Origin: DASWHF01 sp036393295
Lineage (GTDB): Bacteria > Pseudomonadota > Gammaproteobacteria > Acidiferrobacterales > UBA6901
Assembly: GCA_036393295.1 (NCBI GenBank)
Contig: DASWHF010000155.1
Location: forward strand, 1 to 13,178
Direction: 5' to 3'
DNA length: 13,178 nucleotides
Under the pieces are notes generated by a model. That model did no database searches. It saw only the letters and a list, made by a program, of their open reading frames with translations, and was not told the DNA's origin. The position numbers were made by a program, and so were the translations under genes. Shown one piece after another: positions 7,306 through 13,178 of the stretch. Within the stretch, counting starts at the first letter, position 1. Every line of letters begins with the position of its first letter.

Positions 7306-7327
7306 GTGTCATGACGATGTCATAATA
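7306..7327 (+). promoter_or_regulatory. Pho box upstream of phoBR
   Basis: GTGTCAT (7306-7312) and ATGTCAT (7317-7323) are two direct PhoB half-sites (consensus CTGTCAT/C) exactly 11 bases apart, followed by the usual A/T-rich AATA. This is the classic 22-base Pho box, expected for autoregulation of phoB-phoR by phosphorylated PhoB. The phoB start is 83 bases downstream. The region is shared with the divergent DUF971-ubi promoter. Confidence 0.75.
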
Positions 7328-7409
7328 AGTAACACGGCCGTCACATTTGTGGTATGAAATACGGGTCGAAAATGACCGCGATATTGCACCGGCCGGAACG
7401 GTAATGGGT

Positions 7410-8099
<690 letters not shown>

Positions 8100-8105
8100 C
8101 GTCCG

Positions 8106-9404
8106 TTGCGCGAGGGCCTGCTGCGCGAGCTGTGGACGCTGGTCGGCATCCTGCTCGTGACCCTGGTCCTGGGCGCGATCGCCGGACACCCGTTCGCCGG
8201 GCTGGTCGTCGGCCTGGCGCTGTATCTCGGCCTGATGCTGCGCCAGCTCGCGCGGCTGCACGCCTGGCTGCAGACCGGCCGCTCCGCGGACGTGCCCGAG
8301 GCCGGCGGGCTGTGGGGCGACGCCTTCGATGCCATCCGCCAGCTCATCAAGAAGACCGAACGGCGCGAGGACCGGCTGACCAAGGCGCTGGAGCGCTTCC
8401 AGAGCGCGAGCGCCGCAACGCCGGACGCGATGGTGGTGCTGACCGAGGGCGGCAAGATTGAGTGGGCGAACCGCGCCGCCGAGCGCCTGCTCGGACTCGC
8501 CTACCCGCGCGACCACGGTCTGCGCATCACCAACCTGGTGCGCGAACCCGAGTTCGGCAACTACCTCAGGCAGCGCGATTTCGGCAACGAACTGACCATG
8601 GGCTCGCCGGTCCGGGACGAGATCGAGCTGTCGATCCAGATCATTCCGTTCGGCAGCAGCGAGCGGCTGTTGATCGCCCGCGACGTTACGCTGGTGGCGC
8701 GCCTCGAGGCCATGCGCCGCAACTTCGTCGCCAACATCTCGCACGAGCTGCGCACGCCGCTGACGGTCGTCACCGGCTACATCGAGACCCTGCAGGATTC
8801 CATCGAACCGGATGCCCGGGAGCCGCAGCGCTATCTCGCCAGCATGCACGAGCAGGCGTTGCGCATGCTGCGGCTGGTCGACGATCTGCTGACCTTGTCG
8901 CGCCTCGAGACCTCGCCGCCGCTGCGCCACGAGTCCGAGGTCGATGTCGCCGCCATGCTCGAGGGCCTGAAGGAGACGGCCGAAGTGCTGAGCGGCGACC
9001 GGCACCATGTCCTCGGCCTGGAGGCCGATCCGGACTTGCAGCTGCTCGGCAACGAGGAGGAACTGCGCAGCGCGCTGTCCAATCTCATCAGCAACGCGGT
9101 GCGCTACACGCCGGCCGGCGGCAGCATCCGGCTGAGCTGGCGCGCGGCGAACGGCGGCGCCGTGTTCGCGGTCACCGACAGCGGCGAAGGCATCCCCGCC
9201 CACCACATCCCGCACCTCACCGAACGCTTCTACCGTGTCGACAACGCGCGCTCGCGCGCCACCGGCGGCACCGGGCTCGGCCTGTCCATCGTCAAGCATA
9301 TCCTCATGCGCCACGACGCGCGCCTCGGCATCGACAGCCGCATCGGACAGGGCAGCACCTTCAGCTGTTATTTTCCGGCGAGTAGGACAGTAAAAAAACA
9401 GTAA
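8106..9404 (+). CDS. phoR: PhoR, phosphate regulon sensor histidine kinase
   Basis: Membrane histidine kinase/phosphatase that sets PhoB phosphorylation in response to the Pst transporter and PhoU. The 432 residues match E. coli PhoR (431). Two N-terminal transmembrane helices (about 9-27 and 30-51) have practically no periplasmic loop, as in E. coli, so it does not sense external phosphate directly. A PAS domain (about 95-195, ATPDAMVVLTEGGKIEWANRAAERLLGL) follows. The phosphorylated His is H213 in ANISHELRTPLT. The ATPase core has its N box at 327-331 (NLISNAVRYTP), G1 DSGEGI (359-364), F box ERFYR and G2 GGTGLGL (388-394), all intact. The start is an unusual TTG, six bases after the phoB stop, consistent with translational coupling. 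No phoU or pst genes are in view. Identity is firm. Confidence 0.95.
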   Translation: MREGLLRELWTLVGILLVTLVLGAIAGHPFAGLVVGLALYLGLMLRQLARLHAWLQTGRSADVPEAGGLWGDAFDAIRQLIKKTERREDRLTKALERFQSASAATPDAMVVLTEGGKIEWANRAAERLLGLAYPRDHGLRITNLVREPEFGNYLRQRDFGNELTMGSPVRDEIELSIQIIPFGSSERLLIARDVTLVARLEAMRRNFVANISHELRTPLTVVTGYIETLQDSIEPDAREPQRYLASMHEQALRMLRLVDDLLTLSRLETSPPLRHESEVDVAAMLEGLKETAEVLSGDRHHVLGLEADPDLQLLGNEEELRSALSNLISNAVRYTPAGGSIRLSWRAANGGAVFAVTDSGEGIPAHHIPHLTERFYRVDNARSRATGGTGLGLSIVKHILMRHDARLGIDSRIGQGSTFSCYFPASRTVKKQ

Positions 9405-9476
9405 CAAGTATCAAGTAGCAAGTGGCAAGGTTATTCAGGCCTGTGCTGAACCCGCCTTACCTTGCCACTTGCTACT
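9404..9476. terminator. Bidirectional hairpin between phoR and the GGDEF/EAL gene, with heptad repeats
   Basis: The arms 9414-9431 and 9459-9476 are perfect 18-base reverse complements (AGTAGCAAGTGGCAAGGT) with a 27-base loop. The convergent genes end at 9404 and 9481, so the hairpin fills the gap. It may work as a bidirectional terminator, although only the right end runs into a short T tract (ATTTTAC). The left arm is embedded in four degenerate heptads: ACAAGTA, TCAAGTA, GCAAGTG, GCAAGGT (9404-9431). Confidence 0.6.
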
Positions 9477-9480
9477 GATT

Positions 9481-11139
9481 TTACGCTGAGCGCGCGATCA
9501 ACAAGGTCTGCTCGATCGACTCCAGCGGCCGGCCGATGGCGAAGCCCTGGGCGTAGTCGACGCCCAGATCGCACAGGACATCCAGGATATCGGCGTCCTC
9601 GACGAACTTGGCCGCGACCTTGATGTCGAGGTCGTGGGCCATGGCGACCAGCGTCTTAAGGAAGCGGCGGTTGTCGCGGTTGGTCGCGATGTCGCGGATC
9701 AGCCCGCCCTCGACCTTGACCATGTGGACGGCCAGCTGCTGGAGGTAGTGGAAGGACGAGAATCCCAGGCCGAAATCGTCGAGGATCAGGCGATGCCCCA
9801 GATCCTTCAACCGGGTTGCGAGCGCGCGCGTCGTGCCGAGGTTCTCCAGCGCCAGCTGCTCGCCGATCTCGAAGCTCAGGGCCTGCGGACGGATGCCGGT
9901 CTCGCGGACGTTCTCCTCGACGTACTGGATGAACCCCGGATCGTTGATCATCTTGCGCGACAGGTTGAGCGACAGCCCGAGACCTTTCTCGCTGGCCGCC
10001 AAGGTCTCGATCTTGCGCGTCGCCTTGCGGATCACCATGCGGTCGATCGCCACGCTCAGGTCGAACTGCTCGGCGGTATCCAGGAACAGCCTGGGGCTGA
10101 TGAGCTCGCCGTCGCGATCCTCGAGCCGCAGCAGCGCCTCGTAGTTGTGCGTCTCCTGGGTCTCGAGATCGAGCAGCGGCTGGTAGACCAGCACGAACTG
10201 ATCGGTCTCGAGCGCGCGCCGGATGCGGCCCTCCCAGCGGATATGCTCCTGGACGCGCTCCATCTCCTGCGGCGAGGCCGCGTACATCCGCCAGCAGTTG
10301 CGTCCGGCCTGCTTGGCCTCGTACATCGCGGCGTCGGCGAAGGCCAGCAGCTGATTGGGATCGCTGGTGTGCACCGGGAACAGCGCGATACCGATGCTGG
10401 CGGAGACGCTGAGCTCGCCCTGGTCGAAATGCATCTTGGTCTCGTTGAACTGCCGCAATAGCTTGTTCGCGACCTCCATGGCCTGGGCGGCCTGGGTCTC
10501 GGGCAGCAGGATGGCGAACTCGTCGCCGCCCCAGCGCGCCAGGTGGTCGGTGGCCCGGAAGGTGCGGCGCAGGGCGTCGGCGATCGTGACCAGGTACTGG
10601 TCGCCGATGTGGTGACCGTAGGTGTCGTTGATGAACTTGAAATTGTCGAGATCGATGAAGATCAGCGCCAGCGCGCGCTCGTAACGCAGCGCATAGGCCG
10701 CCCACTGCATCAGCTCCTTCTGGAAGCGGCGGCGGTTGAGCAGCCCGGTGAGCGCGTCGTGATCGGCGATGTGGACGATGGTCTCGTTGGCCTTGCGCGC
10801 CTCGTCGAGCGCCATCCGCAGCGACTCGGTCTTCTCGGCCACCTCGACCTCGAGCGACTCCGAAAAGCGCCGGATGCGGTCCTGCCGCATCCCGGCCAGC
10901 CGCGCGAACAGGCCGAGGAACAGCGACGCGCTGTCGATCACGAACAGCAGCGGGTTGGCGTGCGCGTGCACGACCGCCTGCCACAAGCCCTTGGCCTCCG
11001 GCAGCGCGCCGATCAGCACCAGGAACGCGATCGAGCCGACCGGGAAGCACAGGCCGAACAGCGCGCCGTAGATCGTGTACTTGGTCGTCTCCGACCACCC
11101 GGCGAATCGCGCCATCGCCGCTGGCTTCGCTGTGCTCAC
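9481..11139 (-). CDS. Membrane GGDEF/EAL protein, diguanylate cyclase with degenerate EAL domain
   Basis: Two N-terminal transmembrane helices (about 20-46 and 64-82) and a short coiled coil (about 92-120) lead to a GGDEF domain and then an EAL domain; 552 residues from GTG 11139. The GGDEF domain looks active: FIDLDNFKFINDTYGHHIGD and RWGGDEF (GGDEF 204-208), with an I-site RATD (195-198) five residues before, allowing product inhibition. The EAL domain keeps EAL (334-336), the Asn of SLNLS, FEIGE, DDFG (454-457), the Lys of MVKVE and the Gln of YAQGF. However, the first Glu of the AEGVE-type motif is Lys (AKFVE, Lys511), so phosphodiesterase activity is probably lost. GTG 11139 has GGAG at 11150-11153; a GTG at 11193 and an ATG at 11115 are alternatives. 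It is convergent with phoR and divergent from the PhoX-like gene. The signal sensed is unknown. Confidence 0.88.
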   Translation of the reverse strand: MSTAKPAAMARFAGWSETTKYTIYGALFGLCFPVGSIAFLVLIGALPEAKGLWQAVVHAHANPLLFVIDSASLFLGLFARLAGMRQDRIRRFSESLEVEVAEKTESLRMALDEARKANETIVHIADHDALTGLLNRRRFQKELMQWAAYALRYERALALIFIDLDNFKFINDTYGHHIGDQYLVTIADALRRTFRATDHLARWGGDEFAILLPETQAAQAMEVANKLLRQFNETKMHFDQGELSVSASIGIALFPVHTSDPNQLLAFADAAMYEAKQAGRNCWRMYAASPQEMERVQEHIRWEGRIRRALETDQFVLVYQPLLDLETQETHNYEALLRLEDRDGELISPRLFLDTAEQFDLSVAIDRMVIRKATRKIETLAASEKGLGLSLNLSRKMINDPGFIQYVEENVRETGIRPQALSFEIGEQLALENLGTTRALATRLKDLGHRLILDDFGLGFSSFHYLQQLAVHMVKVEGGLIRDIATNRDNRRFLKTLVAMAHDLDIKVAAKFVEDADILDVLCDLGVDYAQGFAIGRPLESIEQTLLIARSA

Positions 11140-11186
11140 TGTCTGGTCACTCCGGACCCGTTGGGTTTCATGGATCTGCCACACCG

Positions 11187-11204
11187 CTGACACCGTCGGG
11201 TCAC
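11187..11204 (+). promoter_or_regulatory. Weak Pho-box candidate upstream of the PhoX-like gene
   Basis: CTGACAC (11187-11193) and GGGTCAC (11198-11204) are two imperfect PhoB half-sites spaced by 11 bases, with one and two mismatches to CTGTCAC. The site lies about 85 bases before the PhoX-like start and about 50 bases before the preferred start of the divergent GGDEF/EAL gene. It is supported mainly by spacing and context. Confidence 0.35.
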
Positions 11205-11226
11205 ACGGCGGCGGCAGACTGCTGCT

Positions 11227-11253
11227 CCGGCCGGGCGCAGTTCGCCCGACCGG
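11227..11253 (+). other. Leader hairpin before the PhoX-like gene
   Basis: CCGGCCGGGCG, loop CAGTT, CGCCCGACCGG: an 11-base stem with one C-A mismatch, followed by GCCGTTTCC. It lies 34 bases before the start codon and would be in the 5' leader of the mRNA. It lacks a proper T tract, so it is unlikely to be a terminator. Confidence 0.5.
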
Positions 11254-11287
11254 CCGTTTCCACCCCTACCCTTACAAGGATCATGCC

Positions 11288-12742
11288 ATGAATGCGAAAA
11301 ACCACACCGCCAAGGCCCTGGGACTGGCGCTGGCCGCCCTGGGCCTCGCCGCTCCGGCCGCTGCCGACAACGACCGCGACTTCGGCGCCAAAGTCATGCA
11401 ACTGCTTGAGGCGCAATCGGAAAAGCTGTTCGGCATCAACAAGCCGGTGGAAGGTTCGGCGCCGTCCACCAGCGGCCCCTATCGCACGCCTCACCAGACC
11501 GCGCAGGACCAGGTGCGGCTCGCCCACGGTCTCAAGGCCGAGTACCTGACGCGCTCCGCCGCCAACCGCACCGACATGATGGCCTTCTACCCCGAGGCCG
11601 CGCCGACCCATCTCATCACCTGCGTCGAGGGCGGTCGCGAACTCCTGGCCAACGGCAAGTACAACCCCTCGGTGCAGCGCATCGACCTCGGCAGCGGCGC
11701 GGTCGAGACCATTCTGCGCGGCATGTGGTCCTGCGACGGCATCCGCACCACGCCCTGGGGCACGATTCTCGCCACCGAGGAGCGCGCCGACGGCGGGGCC
11801 TATGAGATCCTGAACCCACTCGGTATCAGCGAACAGACCGTGGTCAACCGCGCGACCGGCGAGGTGACCGACCCGGCGAACATCGCCAAGCGCCACGCGC
11901 TGCCGACCCTGGCCTGGGAAGGCATCGCGGTGCTGCCGAGCGGCGTGGTGATCGCCGGCGACGAGCTGCGGCCGGGCAGCGGCGTAAACGACAGCGACGG
12001 CGGCGCGATCTTCAAGTTCGTGCCGGCCATGCCGCGCGCCGGCTCCGGCCCGATCGCCGACCTGTCCCAGTCGCCGCTCGCGGCCGGCTCGGTGCACGCC
12101 ATGCAGGTCTCCTGCGTGAACGGCACCCAGCAGGTCGGCCAGGGCTGCGAGATCGGCAATGCCGCCTGGGTGATGGTCAACGCCGCCACTGCGCGCGCCG
12201 ACGCCGACGCCCTGGGCGCCACCGGTTACTACCGCCCCGAGGACCTGGAGCTCGACCCGATGTACCGCGATCCGGCGAATCCCGAGGCGGTGCGGTTCTG
12301 CGTCGCCAACACCGGCAACGAGGGGGCGAAGAACTATGCCGAGGCGGCGTGCGGCGTGGACAACGCGCCGCTCACCGCCAGCCCCACGCAGCGCACGGTG
12401 GTCGTGAACCGCTTCGTCGAGGGCGACACCGACTTCAACTCCTTCGACAATATCGCGTTCCAGCCGCGCACCGGCAACCTCTACGTGATCGAGGACCACG
12501 CCAACGGCGACGTGTTCGCCTGCCTGCCGGACGGCGCCGACCGCGATATCAAGAGCGACGGCTGCGTGAAGATCCTGTCGGTCAGGGACAGCTCGGCCGA
12601 GCCGACCGGCTTCATGTTCGACGCCTCCGGCACGACGGCGTATGTCTCGATCCAGCACAGCAACGACGCCAACATGCCGCCGGTCGACGGTTATCCGACG
12701 GACGACGTCCTGAAGATCACCGGCTTCACGATCAGGGACTAA
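11288..12742 (+). CDS. PhoX-like (DUF839) secreted phosphatase
   Basis: A secreted protein of 484 residues of the DUF839/PhoX group, whose characterised members are calcium/iron-dependent alkaline phosphatases releasing phosphate from organic esters. Signal peptide: residues 1-26, hydrophobic core ALGLALAALGLAAP, likely cleavage AAA before DNDRD. Family landmarks: TPWGTILATEE (PhoX-like TPWGT..EE), the aspartate-rich DELRPG/NDSDGG segment, YYRPEDLELDP, NTGNEG, FDNIAFQPRTGNLYVIEDHANGDVF, and EPTGFMFDASGTTAYVSIQH. These fit the beta-propeller of the family with acidic metal ligands. Eight cysteines in the mature part suggest disulfides, i.e. a periplasmic or extracellular location. The leader has no twin-arginine, unlike typical PhoX. 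The ATG at 11288 has AAGGA seven bases upstream. It sits among phoBR and a Pho-box porin, so a role in phosphate scavenging is likely. Activity is inferred, not shown. Confidence 0.82.
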   Translation: MNAKNHTAKALGLALAALGLAAPAAADNDRDFGAKVMQLLEAQSEKLFGINKPVEGSAPSTSGPYRTPHQTAQDQVRLAHGLKAEYLTRSAANRTDMMAFYPEAAPTHLITCVEGGRELLANGKYNPSVQRIDLGSGAVETILRGMWSCDGIRTTPWGTILATEERADGGAYEILNPLGISEQTVVNRATGEVTDPANIAKRHALPTLAWEGIAVLPSGVVIAGDELRPGSGVNDSDGGAIFKFVPAMPRAGSGPIADLSQSPLAAGSVHAMQVSCVNGTQQVGQGCEIGNAAWVMVNAATARADADALGATGYYRPEDLELDPMYRDPANPEAVRFCVANTGNEGAKNYAEAACGVDNAPLTASPTQRTVVVNRFVEGDTDFNSFDNIAFQPRTGNLYVIEDHANGDVFACLPDGADRDIKSDGCVKILSVRDSSAEPTGFMFDASGTTAYVSIQHSNDANMPPVDGYPTDDVLKITGFTIRD

Positions 12743-12793
12743 GAAAAAGCGCGCACGGACGCGCCGGTAGTCAGCGGGTCGCATCCCCGCGGG

Positions 12794-12822
12794 AAGGCCG
12801 CCAAAAGGCGGCCTTTCTTTTT
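12794..12822 (+). terminator. Rho-independent terminator after the PhoX-like gene
   Basis: AAGGCCGCC, loop AAAA, GGCGGCCTT, then TCTTTTT: a perfect nine-base stem with a T tract, 52 bases after the stop codon. It isolates the PhoX-like gene from the porin gene downstream. Confidence 0.92.
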
Positions 12823-12838
12823 GCACGGCGGCGGGCGG

Positions 12839-12878
12839 ATGTCATGAATCCGTCATCGTCCGGAAATCAGTTCGTCAT
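12839..12878 (+). promoter_or_regulatory. Pho boxes upstream of the porin gene
   Basis: ATGTCAT (12839-12845) and CCGTCAT (12850-12856) are PhoB half-sites 11 bases apart; a third, TCGTCAT (12872-12878), follows at 22 bases, on the same face of the helix. Consensus is CTGTCAT/C. The porin start codon is about 100 bases downstream. The slot at 12861-12867 (CGGAAAT) does not match. Confidence 0.7.
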
Positions 12879-12929
12879 ACGCAGCGAACACAATCTGACC
12901 CCGCTGATCGCGGCGCTTGCCCGGCAGCC

Positions 12930-12949
12930 GGCCGTATCCCGGCCTTTTT
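12930..12949 (+). other. Terminator-like hairpin in the porin leader
   Basis: GGCCG, loop TATCC, CGGCC, then TTTTT, located 31 bases before the porin ATG and after the Pho boxes. The stem has only five pairs, so it would be a weak terminator; it may be an attenuator or simply a stem in the leader. Confidence 0.35.
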
Positions 12950-12980
12950 CGCAAACTGACCATCGACAAGGGTACTCATC

Positions 12981-13178
12981 ATGCAAAAGAAAGCGATTGT
13001 AGCGGCGCTCGGCGCCAGCCTGGCCGCCGGCGCCGCGCAGGCCGACGTCGACCTGCTCGGCAAGGCCGTGCAGCTCTACGGCCAGCTGCACGTCTCGGCG
13101 GATTACTACGACCGCGGCAGTGCGACCGGCGCGGTGCCGGATCCGGTCGGCGTCGAGATCACCAGCAACTCCTCGCGC
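12981..13178 (+). CDS. Gram-negative porin, 3' partial
   Basis: Only the first 66 residues are in the window. The start is ATG 12981 with AAGGG at 12968-12972, eight bases upstream. The signal peptide MQKKAIVAALGASLAAGAAQA is followed by cleavage before DVDLLG. The mature N-terminus has KAVQLYGQLHVSADYYDRG, the usual first strand of trimeric general porins (xLYGxLxxSxDY), and the visible part ends at ITSNSSR, the family's typical SSR turn before the second strand. The Pho boxes upstream suggest a phosphate-starvation porin in the manner of PhoE or OprP/OprO; by sequence it is closer to the general porin family than to OprP, but ion selectivity cannot be judged from this fragment. Confidence 0.85.
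   Translation, partial: MQKKAIVAALGASLAAGAAQADVDLLGKAVQLYGQLHVSADYYDRGSATGAVPDPVGVEITSNSSR

Noticed and set aside
7338..7344. CCGTCAC as a further PhoB half-site before phoB
   Set aside because: It is 21 bases, not 22, after the second good half-site, so out of phase by one base; I left it out of the Pho box.
9404..9431. Heptad repeats considered as a CRISPR remnant
   Set aside because: The units are seven bases, directly adjacent and without spacers, and there are no cas genes.
11075..11287. Upstream extension of the PhoX-like frame
   Set aside because: The extension overlaps the 5' end of the divergent GGDEF/EAL gene and would put 71 residues before a clear signal peptide; ATG 11288 has a good ribosome binding site.
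11201..12826. A 541-codon leftward open frame opposite the PhoX-like gene
   Set aside because: The sense frame has a signal peptide, family motifs, a ribosome binding site and a terminator; the antisense frame even runs through that terminator.
12844..13002. Short rightward frame (52 codons) from the Pho-box region into the porin start
   Set aside because: It starts inside the first Pho half-site, has no ribosome binding site, and overlaps the porin start out of frame. I see no support for a leader peptide.

Overview
The window (about 13.2 kb, very GC-rich) looks like a chromosomal segment of a Gram-negative gammaproteobacterium. This rests on a complete ubiE-ubiJ-ubiB cluster (UbiJ is a proteobacterial accessory factor), PhoB and PhoR proteins very like those of Escherichia coli in length and motifs, a YajL-type DJ-1 protein, outer-membrane beta-barrels and REP-like repeats. 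The genus cannot be fixed from the sequence; a high-GC purple-sulfur or sulfur-oxidising lineage is a guess. I see no phage, integrase, transposase, tRNA, rRNA or CRISPR.

Left part (1-2520): three genes read rightwards: the 3' part of an S41 C-terminal processing protease (5' end outside the window), a YajL-like DJ-1/PfpI protein, and a GNAT acetyltransferase whose start abuts or overlaps the yajL stop. They end at a REP-like inverted pair (2434-2505) that also separates them from a convergent gene. Middle part (2519-7199): all genes read leftwards. A DUF971 gene, ubiE, ubiJ and ubiB form a ubiquinone-biosynthesis operon with 2-bp gaps, interrupted only by a second REP-like pair between ubiE and ubiJ. 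After ubiB comes a separately promoted gene for an uncharacterised outer-membrane beta-barrel.

Right part (7200-13178): this is a phosphate-starvation region. phoB and phoR read rightwards behind a recognisable Pho box. They face a leftward gene for a membrane GGDEF/EAL protein, with a bidirectional hairpin between them. Divergent from that gene is a secreted PhoX-like (DUF839) phosphatase gene with a strong intrinsic terminator. Last is the 5' end of a porin gene behind two or three in-phase Pho half-sites. Regulator, sensor, secreted phosphatase and porin make a coherent Pho module; the c-di-GMP gene embedded in it suggests a link between phosphate limitation and surface behaviour, which is inference.

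No gene-free stretch exceeds 300 bases. The longer gaps are 2402-2518 (REP pair), 3536-3645 (promoter), 5913-6045 (REP pair), 7200-7409 (divergent promoters, Pho box, palindrome), 11140-11287 (divergent control region) and 12743-12980 (terminator, Pho boxes, leader hairpin). No novel protein system is evident. The points most worth a second look are the Pho-box arrangement, the damaged EAL active site, and the two REP-like pairs plus the heptad-repeat hairpin.
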